Assembly: GCA_030704615.1 (NCBI GenBank)
Contig: CM060732.1
Coordinates: forward strand, 53,117,053 to 53,181,052
From: Takakia lepidozioides
Taxonomy: Eukaryota > Streptophyta > Takakiopsida > Takakiales > Takakiaceae
Direction of reading: 5' to 3'
Length of the DNA: 64,000 bases
In this document: piece after piece, positions 35,608 to 46,468 of the stretch
Layout of the letters: every line of letters starts with the position of its first letter
Position numbering within the stretch: the stretch's first letter is position 1
Translations under genes and position numbers: made by a program
Notes under the pieces: model-generated
Seen by the model: the letters and a program-made list of their open reading frames with translations, nothing else
What the model was told of the DNA's origin: nothing
Database searches by the model: none

Positions 35608-38600
35608 ATGGCGTCTTTTTGCAGCTTAGCGATACTTCCTTCCTCATCATGGCTCTCACCCTGCCACTGCCTACCCCTTGCATCTACTCACGCAGCTACA
35701 AGCTTGTCTGCAAAGACGTCCCTGCAAACACTCCCAGGTTTGTTCGTCAGTCGCTGTTGGGCACGCATTGATTACAGAGACTTGGACGGGCCCTAAAAGT
35801 TTGAGGTTGACTTGGGAATTCATCGATGGCCAACTGTTTGTGCTCACTTCCTTCAGTCGGAGCTTTGAGTGCAAAAAAATTTAGAACTATGTAGAGGTGT
35901 GGAGTGTCTGGAGGTTGCAACTTGAGCCATGATGCCTGTGAAGGTAATGTTGAGCAGATGCGGACAGCGAGGAGCAGGGGCGACTGCCCAAAACCATCGG
36001 TCGCCGAGTTGTGCTGTGGAGCGGATCGGTGGCAGCATTTGCATCCACTGTTGGTAGTGGGAATGTTGCACTGGCTGATGTAAAAATTGCGCTGTCCAAT
36101 ATTCAGGCTGCACCTGTCCCATGCCCTGGTAAGCTTGAAGCACATGTGAGGAAAAAATACAATGTGTGAAGTCTTTGGTGAAGAATCCTGCGCTTGATCT
36201 GGAATTCCTTGCGTTGGAATTGTTCATCACTCGATCAGAGAATTTCCGGGAGGTGTTCTATGAGGTACTTGGTGAAATGCCATATTTCACAAATTTCACA
36301 TAGGGCAGTAAGTATTTGGTCTTGATAGCCTGCGCATTTGCATGTGAATCTGTGAAGTGCTGGTGTAGTTACACTCTACAGTTAACTGAGGGCATTGCCA
36401 ATTTCTGCTCCGCGCGGCATTTGTATTTTTGCCCCAGTATTGATCGTGTGAAGAATTTAAGAGCAAATTCTAATCCGTACCAGCGGTTTTAGACAGCCTG
36501 AGATCATCAGATGCGACTTCATACACAATTCTCACAGGAGAAGTGTGGAAATCCTGGGGTTTTAATATTATCTCCAGGGGTTCTGCCCATGATGATTGGA
36601 CCATGTTTTGCTGTGCAGCCACATGATCACCTGGGGTGCTATGACCCTATGTGTGAGCAGATCCTGTCTAGTGTGTGGAATAGATATTGGTAGTTTGAAC
36701 CAAGTATTAGGAAAAGGTATGTTGTGAGAATCCAGGTAGACCCTTAATGTTCCCCACACTCAGTCATGGGTATCTATCTGTTCATGGAGAGGGGTTGGTT
36801 ATTTTGCAGGATATATTTGGCAGGGTCTATGATGCTCAAGGGGAACCTGCTTTGGACACTGTGAGTTGCCAATCGTTTCTGGGAGAATAAAGAGATGGAC
36901 ACATAGGGAAGGTAGGATTTGCACATTACTTAGTTCGGTGCTCTGAGTTTGTTGTTTTTTACTAGCCTCTTCCTCAAAGCTTCGTACAGATAGCCAGTGG
37001 TTAGGTACTGTGGCCAAAAAGTAGATGGTAGCCATGGCTGTGGACATTGCTTACCGAATTGGGATGTAGGCAATCCAAGTCTTCAAGGGTCAAGCTGGCT
37101 CTGGCAGGTATCATTCAGCTTTCGGATAGGCACAGTTTTGATCTAAAAGTTTTCTGGTGATGGGTTTGGGGAGCACAGGTTGAAAACCTTTGAATTGACA
37201 CTCTTGCTGAAGTTCCACCCGGCATAAGCAAGGTCAGAGGTTGCCCCTATACTTGGATGCAGGAAAATGCCCCCCCTTCTCTGTTCCGTCTCTCTATAGC
37301 ACACCTGCCACTAGATTAACATGCAAACTAGGGATGCCCACCTGTGCACAATAAATGTGGCCTCTGCTGGGAGAAAGAGAACCACTACATTGCATCTGTG
37401 GGCATGATGGTGAGGACATGGAAAACATTCTGATTCCGTCTAATAAGGGCTTCAGCCACATGGAGACTTTTGAGAGATGTCTCTTTATTCAGTTTGAGAG
37501 CCTTGCGACAATGTCAAATTCTCTGGCCCTTTCTGGGTCACGTTTCTCTGAATGTGTGCATCGAAGGAGCGAGATTTTTGCAATAATCTGGGAACAACGT
37601 TCATACTAGTGAATTCCTATACTTGAATGAGCCTTCTGCGATGGTAGTGGCCCCCCATTCTGTTCTGTCCTTCCCCCATGTCCTACTCTGAACCAGGCCT
37701 GTTACCATCCTGTGCAAGCAAAGTCTGATGAGTACGTAGTTTTCATTGATACTTGCACTTCCCACTGAGTGTTGATCAGATAGAGTAATGATTGCAAGGC
37801 ATTTGCTGTGTTCAGCTTAAGCTACACGAATTACAGGTGAGGGTTGTCAGTCAACTGGAATGAGTATTATTCCACAGCATCATTGGCTCCAAGGCTACAG
37901 CTGCAATGGCAAAATATCACACTTATGAGTGCATTTGTCTGTGTCTCTCAGTCCTGGAATGGACCTTCTGAGTATGATGTAGCTAGTTATTGGTTGCCAT
38001 CCGCCAGGGTCGAATGCACTCCATGCTGAGTATTATACCCTGTGGGAAATGGTCAATGCATACATTTCTCATTGCTTTCAATCCAGAAGAGTTTCTGCAG
38101 TGCAGCACCGTTCACAGTTTCAGTTTAGAATGTGTTATGTCATAAAAATCACTCGAGTTCCATGGCCTTGATGGACTGTAGGTGAGCTTCCAAATCACAG
38201 TGAATGAAGGCCAAGCAAAGCTGGGCCCGCTGCAGCTCAAGAATTTCAAGGCAACAGGTTACCTGGGCAAGGTCAACAACCGACAGGTCTGATTGGAATC
38301 CTTCCTGCTGTGCTTTCCTAGTGGGCAGCAACATTGTTGATCCCAGTTCCTTGCTAAATTGGTGTCATTCATCTAGCTCAACTGCTTCATGGACATCAGA
38401 ACTCTGTCTACAAAACCTTCCCATGACTAAGATGATAAGAGGAAGACATGCAGAAAAAGAGAGACTCCTGGAATGCTTGTTATGAAATGTTGCAGGAACT
38501 TTGAATTCTAGCTGCCACATACAGCTCACAAATAACTTGCTGATTCCATTCATTCCTGTAGTTCATCAACCCATATCCCTATCGGACTAACTATGTCTGA

Positions 38601-38802
38601 TAAAGCCTGACGGGCATACAGCTCACAAATAACTTGCTGATTCCATTCATTCCTGGAGTTCATCAACCCATATCCCTATCGGACTAGCTATGTCTGATAA
38701 AGCCTGACGGGCATTGTGGACTGGTTTTGTTTCGTTTTGCAGGGGACGGGGCGTTTGGATGACATGGATTTTAGCGAGATTGATGAAGATTATGTTCCCT
38801 AG
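35608..38802 (+). CDS. plastid-targeted protein with twin-arginine-like leader (exons partly resolved)
   Basis: Exon 1 (35608-35737) starts MASFCSLAILPSSSWLSP, a typical transit peptide, and ends CCAG|GT in phase 1. Exon 2 (35958-36128) joins in phase and encodes GRRVVLWSGSVAAFAS then NVALADVKIA: a twin Arg, a hydrophobic core and an ALA-type cleavage site, as in thylakoid-lumen Tat passengers. Well-supported late exons are 38182-38271 (VSFQITVNEGQAKLGPLQLK) and the last, 38743-38802, ending DFSEIDEDYVP plus TAG. Possible internal exons at about 36811-36858 and 37072-37109 are less certain, and at least one more exon may be missing. I do not recognise the family; thylakoid lumen or membrane is the inferred site. 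The gene diverges from the YrdC gene. Confidence 0.6.
38518..38711. repeat. 97-bp tandem duplication in the last intron
   Basis: Two adjacent copies (38518-38614 and 38615-38711), starting CATACAGCTCACAAATAACT, differ at only about two positions. The duplication ends just before the acceptor of the final exon at 38743. Confidence 0.9.
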
Positions 38803-38957
38803 CTCCACGGTTTTGTTGCCTACCCTGCTGGATTCTTTTTGCAGCAATATATAACCACGTTATTTGTGCTTGGCATGAGATCCTGACCAAATCTGCAAAG
38901 ACTTGCAGGGTCACTATGCCACCCAAGAGACTTTAGAAAGCACTCTCCTTGTTGTAT

Positions 38958-39040
38958 GCAGCAACCCCCCCGGGAGCAGGATTTTATCCCAGGAGTGACA
39001 CAATGGGCACTATCCAACTGAGCTACTGGCTGCTTGTAGG
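38958..39040 (-). mobile_element. tRNA-like sequence or SINE head, decayed
   Basis: Minus strand: GCAGCCAGTAGCTCAGTTGG (A box, about 39014-39034), TAGTGCCC, then GGGATAAAATCC (weak B box, about 38979-38990) and a CCCGGGGGGG run. The 5' and 3' ends can pair only poorly (GCAGC with GCTGC). A box spacing fits a tRNA, but the B box has lost GGTTC, so I treat it as a tRNA pseudogene or SINE, not an active tRNA. Confidence 0.45.
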
Positions 39041-39540
39041 GCCTTTTATTTATACCAAGGAAAACAGCATATGACGAATGGCACGTGGCGGTTGCCAATC
39101 ACCCAGTGAGCCTTCTCGCACCTTTCGCCCACGCGGTCCTCTTTTGCTATGGAGATTCCGCACATATCCCAGCTGCGAAGCTGTTGGACGTCGTACATCT
39201 CCACACCTCTGGTCCAACCCATACTAAGACAATATCGGAAGAGTTGGGTTTTTATTTTGTTACGCAAGTTCACGAAACTTGCTCGAGTACAGACCTCGCA
39301 TTGGATGGATGATGCAGAGTGGAATCCCTAGATGCGGTGGTAGGATGTTCCCTGATTTCGGTGGAGGTTTGGTATTAGTACAAGGTCTGTAAGGCTCTGT
39401 GGGGAGGAGATACAATCGCAGGAATCAAAGCGTCTTCCTCAAGCACAACTCACAGAATAACTGCAGAGGTTTGCTACTACTAGGTCTTTGGTAGACACAC
39501 CTAAGATCTGCAATTCTTTGGAGAAAAGGATGTCGGGCAT
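39041..39540. other. intergenic, no recognised gene
   Basis: A 75-codon plus frame (39085-39312) looks somewhat protein-like but has no motif or splice support. It could be the leader region of the metacaspase relic that follows. Confidence 0.3.
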
Positions 39541-39867
39541 GCTGGTGGATTGCACTAATTGCCACACGCCGCTGCAATGCACGCCAGGGCTATTAGATGC
39601 GCTCTCTGTCAAGCAATCACACATATTAGTGAATCTCGGTCTGTGTTTCCTGCACCTGGACATCAACATAGCCTGTCCACACCGCCAAATCCTTCACAGT
39701 TCACTCCAGAACTTCCAAATTACCATGGATCCAAGAAGGCTGTGATCTGTGGCATCAATTACAGATACTCGAGCTGCTCAAAGGATGCATCAATGATGCC
39801 AACTGCATGAAATATTTGCTTACATCCAGATTCCAATTTCCTGAGGCTTCTATCCTAATGCTGACGG
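39541..39867 (+). pseudogene. type I metacaspase relic (LSD1 zinc finger and start of p20)
   Basis: Plus strand. The LSD1-type finger appears as CTNCHTPLQCTPG in one frame and ARAIRCALCQAITHIS in the next, so about 39588 carries a deletion-type frameshift between the two CxxC pairs. A Pro-rich linker follows, then KKAVICGINYRYS, and after a second frameshift near 39772 KGCINDANCMKYLLTSRF and FPEASILMLT. These are the N-terminal blocks of plant type I metacaspases (Arg/Lys-specific cysteine proteases in cell death and stress). The His/Cys catalytic dyad would lie further downstream and was not found before 42200. A GT donor follows ILMLT near 39867. Non-functional as read. Confidence 0.8.
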
Positions 39868-42201
39868 GTATGTCTACGTTTACATCTATATGCACTGTCC
39901 ATATGGATGGTGTCAATGGCTTCAAGGCCAGTGAAAGCAAAGTCCAAATGTCTCTTCCTGAAGGCATGTCTAGACCAACTCGTGGATCAATCTGGAAACA
40001 AAAGATCTCAAGGAAAAGTGATAAGGGCACTCCATTAGTGCTTGAGGTGGGAGCAAAGGTGGTTTAAGGGCAGAGAAGGTTGCTAACAAGGGTGTGGATT
40101 TTGCAAAAATGAGTGCAGGATGATCAAACTTTAACAGCTGTCCATCAATGCAAAACCGGGGCTCATTATTAAGGCCAGCAGAGCTCAACGCATTGAGTTC
40201 AATACAACACAGCAGAGGATTTGGAGAGGAGAAAATTACGACGAGTGAAGTGTTCGATGAAGATTTTCTTAACCTTCAAGCGTACATAATCATTACTACT
40301 AAAAATGCGCATAAACAAAAGCTTGTGTGCCTCCAAACCATGGGTCCACATGTGTGTCTTCTGTGCATGCCAAACATTGATACAGAAACAGAGAGCCTGA
40401 GTTAAAAAATGTAGGTTGCGTATCAAAACATGCATTGCTTCACTTTTGCTCATTAAATATGCAGGTATGCAGGCCTGAGATGGTATAACGAATTTGTTTT
40501 GAGAGAGCCATATGTACACACGGAGGAGAAAACACAAGATTCATGTGGAGCCATTCTGATCAGTATGTGATGTCGATGTCTGACCATAATGAAAATGCAG
40601 CACAGATAATTAATATATGAAGCAAGGCAGTTCGTCTGTTTTGTTTTGTAGTGTTGAGATGTCCCAAACCGCGGGGGCCCAGCCCTGGTGCTTGGTACCG
40701 TTGGAAAGCCCTCGATGAGGAGGGGTGCACCCGCTTGGTCTCATGATTTTTGGCCCAGCGGTGTGGGACATGTGGAATTTCAAGTATTTCCAATTTCCTT
40801 CTTACACCCATTCATGAGCGCCCTATCAGCTCTCGGTTGTTATTGTAGCTTTGCTGTCAAGAGTGGATGAGACATTTTGCGAAATTAGGAGCTCTAATAT
40901 TCTGCAATCAATTGTAATCCCATAGTTTATGCTGTGTTCTATGGTCGTCTTGCTGTGCTTCCTTAATCATGGACATGTAGTGGACACTGCTTGTTTGACC
41001 AGCCATGGATCGGTGCGTGTGAAGGTTGCAATAGTCCATGGCTTTGTTGTGCAAGAGAAGCCTCTGAAACAGACAAACACTTGCACTTTTTTTCTGTTTG
41101 CAGGATCAACATACATATCATCCTCTCAGAGGTACACATTTATTGCCCAAGTGAGCCTTATGGGACGTTCTCCTTTGTTTGCAGAAGAGACAACTGAAAT
41201 TAGATCTAACCCACAGCTCAGAGCTAGCCTCAGCTGGTCGCTTGACATTACCTGTCATGAAAGCTCTCAGTGGTTTCTGGCCTGGCAATGTAATCTTGTC
41301 TCTGAAAAACCCTCCGAGTTGAGTGGGATTCAAATTTGACCAATGCCATTAGGTTTTCTGGCTCCTTTGCTGAGACTAAAAGTTTGACCTCAAAGAAAAC
41401 ATATTAACTGCGTTGAAATAAGTACATGATAGGAAACGGCTCCTACTTAGCCTTTAATTCTCTGTTTCGTGAACAGTGAAATAATCGGATCATTACCTAG
41501 GCTGTCTCTGAAACTATCACAAGCTCACACCAAATGCTATTCTTTTTTTGATAACTACCATATCATATGTATACATATGTAACATGATTCGGCGGAGATT
41601 AATGATGATACTTGTACAGAGTTAAGTCTGAAGTCTGATTCAGTTCTCTATCTGACCCATTCCGGGTGTCCAGAAGCATCTGATTGGAGTCAGTTGTTCG
41701 CCTGTAGACTACTGGTATTTCTTTCAAATAGGTCTATGCACAACTGCATTTCAGATGCTTGCTTTTCAGCAAAAATTGAATCACTTTGGATCCCTGCTGA
41801 CGATGTCCAATATGGTCCGATATATTCAGTACATAGGATTGTAGGCATTGTTTTAGATAAGTAGTTTTCAGCAGTTGTAACAAGAGCAGCTAGGTATTAT
41901 TGCAGATAACTGGATAATACTTCATCTCTTTCAAGTTCAAATGCACTTCCCAAGCAGTTCTCAAATTCGGATTAAAGTTTCCACGCATGTACCCTGACAG
42001 GACCATGGATGGCTCAGGGAGGTTTAGAACTACTTATTAGTATCCAGCTGGAACTATAGATGTATGATAGGTAAGTGTATACATGTACAGATAGCCTCCA
42101 TGGCCTACATTCGAGAAGGGACATCTCCACTGGAGCTTGGGAGAAGTCAAGAGGTTTTGCCAGGGGGCCACCAGGGTAACCGCCCAAACCCTGACAACAT
42201 C
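39868..42201. other. no recognised gene; may hold degraded metacaspase introns
   Basis: 2.3 kb without a supported exon. A 136-codon plus frame (40929-41339) has no recognisable domain. The DNA around 41620-41780 is similar in word order to 57085-57210 (TGATTCAGTTCTCT, AGCATCTGA, CATTTCAGAT.CTTGCTT), so a dispersed repeat covers both. Confidence 0.35.
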
Positions 42202-42610
42202 TAGGGAATTCCAAATAGGCCTTGATGTGAAATGCATCGCAATTCACTTGATCACCCCCCTAAAAGTGCGCAATTCAATTGAATTGCAAAAACCAGCTTG
42301 AAAAGAACCCTAATTTGCAATTCAATTGAATTGTCGGTACACAATTGAATTGAATTGTGAATTCACAATTCAATTGAATTGCCAATTGACAATTCAATTG
42401 AATTGCCAATTGACAATTCAATTGAATTGTCAACTCGCAATTCAATTGAATTGCAAACTATAAATTTTTACGGATTTTTGTATATAACGTATATAATATA
42501 TATATATGTATATGTATATGTATATGTATATTCATCGTATATACATACACATATGAGAGTATAAGCTGAATATACAACTATTCCTGCTGCCCGTCCAGGA
42601 ATGGGACAGG
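42202..42610. repeat. left long TIR of the 12.9-kb element
   Basis: After the terminal AGGGAATTCC block comes TTGATGTGAAATGCATCGC, TGATCACCCCCCTAAAAGTG, then eight or more AATTCAATTGAATT palindromes and a (TATATG)n-rich stretch near 42480-42560, ending around CTGCTGCCCGTCC. Confidence 0.85.
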
Positions 42611-42682
42611 GGAATTGACAGTGCGTACTACGAATGGAGCCATGGTATTTATTGACATATTTGAATTTGTTTCTAGAGTCTT

Positions 42683-43141
42683 GTGAGCAGGGAAGTGAGG
42701 ACCCGGGACAGTGCAGCTGATCCAAAGTTTTCGGTGGATTCTAAAGTAGTTGTGTTTTTCTTAGTTGGTCTTAGGCTTGGATTTTGTTCGGCCTTCCGCA
42801 ATTTTGATCGGAAGAAACTACTTCATTCTCGTAGCGAAATCCCCCATCACCTTCCAAATCGGGGAGACGTCACTCACTCTGCCATCGTCGGCCTCCTGAC
42901 GACATTTGAAGAGAAGGAGAAGGCCATGAGGCCACGGAGATGGGACACAATGGAGTACCGGCAGACAGGAGATGATGGTGTTTTCTTTGAGGTATTTTGC
43001 AACCCAAATGCATATGCAATTGCATTCCAAGCCAAAGTTTTGATAACTATCAATGATGACAAGATCAAAGTTGCGTCGGAAGGTCAGCTGAACGCCCTCA
43101 AGTCTGATGTCGATCAATACGTGGATTCTCAAAGTGAGCCT
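42683..43141 (+). CDS. plastid-protein-like exon(s), unrecognised
   Basis: A plus-strand frame. Its second half is convincing as protein: RPRRWDTMEYRQTGDDGVFF, then KVLITINDDKIKVASEGQLN and ALKSDVDQYVDS, ending at an AAA|GTGAGC donor (about 43130). The start is uncertain, and an acceptor inside 42770-42800 is possible. It resembles uncharacterised plant plastid proteins by feel only. Together with the exon-like stretch at 44819-44972 it may be part of one host gene captured by, or interrupted by, the large element. Confidence 0.4.
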
Positions 43142-44329
43142 AGGCTTTGTTCCTCGAAGCAGTTTAGGTTTTTGTAGTTTCGAACCAATGTTTCCAAAAT
43201 GTCTCGAGGGCTTTGATGAGAAGCTTTTTCATCATGCCATGTATAGAAGAGGATGCAAATGGTTTACCCTAAATGTTCAATGCTGGCAAATGAGCTGCTG
43301 CCTTTGCACTACATGAACTAGGGAGAAATAGCATAAGAATGGCTACTGTCACATTTTCTAGGAAGAAGAGACTTTAAGGTGTCTTCTATGTGCTATCTTC
43401 CCAAGGAACCAGTGATGTTGGCTTCAGCTGTGTTGAAAATTTTGACAGCCCCTTCCTACACAGACACTTAGGTGAATTTTGGCTCAAGTGGTCTACACTT
43501 TTGACTCCCTTACATAATGGTAGCCAAGTAGGTTGGTCGTATTCCCTCGGACATGCTACTTATGGATTGCCATTACCTATGAGAGGACTTTAGGAAAGAA
43601 TAACCATAAGAGGGGGTTGCCTCTGATCTGACTATACTATGAGATTTTTCCAATCTGTTAGGTTGGTGGTATGGTGCATAGTCACTATATATCTGTGAGG
43701 TGTGTTATCTTATCATTTCCAAAACTTAACCTGTCCAAGCTTATAAGGGATTCTAAGTTGGACTTCCCTTCCAAGTGGAAGACTTGGACAGCCCTTCGGA
43801 ATTTTACTAGAGGAGATTTAGCAATATGTCCAGTATACTTAGTGGTTCAATGTGCTGCTTCACTAGGTCTAGTTGACTCTCAAAAAAATTATCTACTGAA
43901 TGAGTTCGCTGGAAAATGCTAACTAGTCATGAACTTTGTCTACAATTGAAGAATCAAGCCTAAAAGTAGGAGAACCTCTCAGTAATCTTGTGTGTCTTGC
44001 ATCTCTGGGTCCCCTAAACAATCAAACATTGCTCTATTATCTATAATCACAAGTATTCCAACAAGTGAACTTATGGTTGCAGTGCTATGGACAGGCCCCT
44101 GTGCAGATCCTTGAGATTTTTGCTCCTGTCCTGCTGCTCTGAGGATGTATTATGAGGAGAAGTAGAGTTACTTAAGCGAGCTTAAGCTTATGCTTATTGA
44201 GCTCAGACATTGCAACAACAGCAGGTGTGCAAGGTGGTGGGCTACGAGCGGCATGATCCCAACTCGAAGGGTATGTCTCTATTTCTCTTATGTTTTGAAC
44301 TAAGGTCTTCTACCGCAAGTTGTGGTATC
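43142..44329. other. no recognised gene
   Basis: Probably intron or inert DNA between the 42683 exon and the PPR relics. Short frames only. Confidence 0.35.
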
Positions 44330-44610
44330 ATGGAGTGCAATGATTGCAGGATATGCCGCATGGTTGTGGGATGAAGGCTTGGAGACCTATGAGCAAATGG
44401 TGCTGAAAGGGGCAAATAAGTCTATGTGCTGACATTAGGAAAGCTAGGATTGTACCAAATATTATTCTGGAAAATGCCCGAGTGGACATATATGCCAGAT
44501 GTGGGAGTATCCATGATGCAAAGGGAGTCTTTGACAATATGGCTAAACAAGATGTGGTGTCGTGGAGTGCACTGATTGCAGGATATGCCAAACATGGTTG
44601 TGGGATGGTA
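44330..44610 (+). pseudogene. PPR (pentatricopeptide repeat) relic 1
   Basis: Plus strand. One frame reads ILENARVDIYARCGSIHDAK, GVFDNMAKQDVVSWSALIAG and YAKHGCGM, the classic PLS-type plant organelle PPR repeat. Upstream parts (EGLETYEQMVLKG) are in a different frame and contain stops. PPR proteins edit or process organellar RNA; this copy is broken. Confidence 0.75.
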
Positions 44611-44818
44611 AGTTGTGGTTTACAACTCAGATTGTGATAGTGTAAGACACAAGAATATACGCTGTTGGAGGCACTACTGTTTTCTGTTGCTTGCCTTGTA
44701 CTTGCTTATGGCCCCTCAGCTGAAGGTGTTAATACAAAGCTGATTTAGACTACCAATGTCCCAAGTGTAGTCTTCATTAACAGAGCTAAGAGCTAAGATT
44801 GTGTCTCTGAGATGTGCA

Positions 44819-44972
44819 GGTGAGAGTACAAGAAGCCAGCAAAGACACTCGGATTCTTGAGCTTTGCTTGGATCATCTAGGGGAGGCCGATGCCCTCCCT
44901 CTTGTTGAAACGCTGACTATGGTGGAAACCTCAAAGATTGAGGCAGTGGATGTGGTCTTTGGAGACCTATGA
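44819..44972 (+). CDS. exon-like stretch, unrecognised
   Basis: After a GTGCAG acceptor (about 44814-44819) a 50-codon frame reads VRVQEASKDTRILELCLDHL, GEADALPLVETLT and KIEAVDVVFGDL before TGA. The composition is convincing, and it lies between two PPR relics that it does not resemble. It may be the C-terminal exon of the same host gene as 42683-43141. Confidence 0.35.
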
Positions 44973-45190
44973 GCAAATGATGCTGAAAGGGATAAAGCCC
45001 AACTAGGTAACATTTGTTTGCCTTCGCAATGCATAGCAGCCGTAGAAAGGGACAAAGAGGTCTATGCTAACATCTGGAAAGTTGGGATTGTACCAAGTAT
45101 CATTCTTGAAAATGCCCTTGTGGACACACATGCCAAATGTGGGGGTATCCAGGATGCAAAATGGAGTGTTTGACAATATGGCTTGAGTCC
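44960..45190 (+). pseudogene. PPR relic 2
   Basis: A second, more degraded copy of the same PPR segment: TYEQMMLKGIKPN, a stop, VTFVCL, then in other frames NALVDTHAKCGGIQDAK and VFDNMA. At least three stops or frameshifts. It shares nucleotide landmarks with relic 1 (GAGACCTATGAGCAAATG, CTTGAAAATGCCC), so the two are duplicates. Confidence 0.7.
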
Positions 45191-46111
45191 ACTGCCTTTG
45201 GCCATGAACTGTTGCATATTGAAGGTTGAGCACAGGGCAACTAGTGGGAGCTTTGCCAATGTGCAAGGACTCGAGTGGGAAACTTCGATAGGAAATATGA
45301 CCCTGTCCACTGTGACTTAAACTGTTACGGATTGTGCTCCTGGGACTTCCATTGGGACCTGTGAGCCAAGCCTACAGGGCATGTGTACCTCAAGGATTTC
45401 ATATTCTGACACTTGTAGAGACTGTGGCCTGCATCACTTCTCGGTAAGGCAAACACACTATAAATGTTAAATACTTTTGTAATCTGAGAAGTAGCTCTGT
45501 TGCTTTAGGATGAAGGGAACCGTTCCCGTTCTAGTGAAAAAAGACTTGTCTGGGTAAGAGTAGGTGTGAAAGTTACTTGACAAGCTTTTGTGCAAATTGT
45601 AACAATAGTCAGGGTTTATTGTGGGTACAGGGAAGCTACATGCACCACTCGTGACAAGGTACATATCTGAATCAATCTGAGACATGCTTATTTCAGATGT
45701 GGTGCTCAGCATGGTTAACAATGTTAGGAAATGAGTTTAGGGAGCTGGTTGGCTTCATTTTGTTTCTGGTGTCATTTCCATTGGAAGGGTGTGACTTGAA
45801 CCTTGATAGCCAACAACATGTGTTTGCAGTGCTTGTATTCTTTGAAGATGTGAGCAAGAAGGCCCTAACTGGTAAACTAGTCTGTGAGCAAAACACATGA
45901 AGAACAATTGGAGTGAAGGGGTTAGTGTTTGTGTCATGGCTGGTCTGTAATGCTTGGAATTAAGTAGGTTACTGAAGAATTAAGCCAGCACACAATGGAA
46001 GACTGCTGACCGTGTGACATTTGAGCATTGGTGACAAAACTATGCCAATTCCTCACAATGTGTAGGGAATTCCAAAAGTTCCCATTGTTTAATGGATCTC
46101 AACTCACAAAT
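45191..46111. other. no recognised gene; element-end-like motif at 46063
   Basis: Short frames only. TAGGGAATTCCAAA at 46063-46076 equals the outermost 14 bases of the TIRs at 42202 and 55068, but the similarity stops there. Confidence 0.4.
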
Positions 46112-46410
46112 GCACCAACCTCTATAGGTATACCAAAGAGGATCACTACTACATAATGACGATACCTCTACTAGCATATATAGCTAAGTTTCTTTGTAAA
46201 TCAAGCGTTATACCTCTGTTGATATACTAATAACGGCTACTACCTCATGACAATACCTCCACATAAATATACACTGATTTAGCAAAATTTATTTGTAAAT
46301 CAAACGCTATACCTCTATAGGTATACCAAACAGGGAAACTACCTCATGATGATACCTCTACCTACATATAGACTAATTTTGACTTAGTTTCTTTGGAATG
46401 CAACAGATCT
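46112..46410 (+). repeat. tandem array, three ~97-bp units (left copy)
   Basis: Units contain TATACCTCTATAGGTATACC, a CTACTACCTCATGACGATAC stretch and TTTCTTTGTAAATCAA. The three units match, in the same order and orientation, units 4-6 of the array at 50940-51690. The array lies immediately upstream of the HECT gene. Confidence 0.85.
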
Positions 46411-46468
46411 CAATGGATCTCAATTCTTACTTTTTTCGCAAGTTCACAAATGCGTGCACGATATAGAA

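Noticed and set aside
38958-39040. Functional tRNA gene
   Set aside because: The A box is good but the B box lacks GGTTC, and no cloverleaf with complete stems can be drawn.
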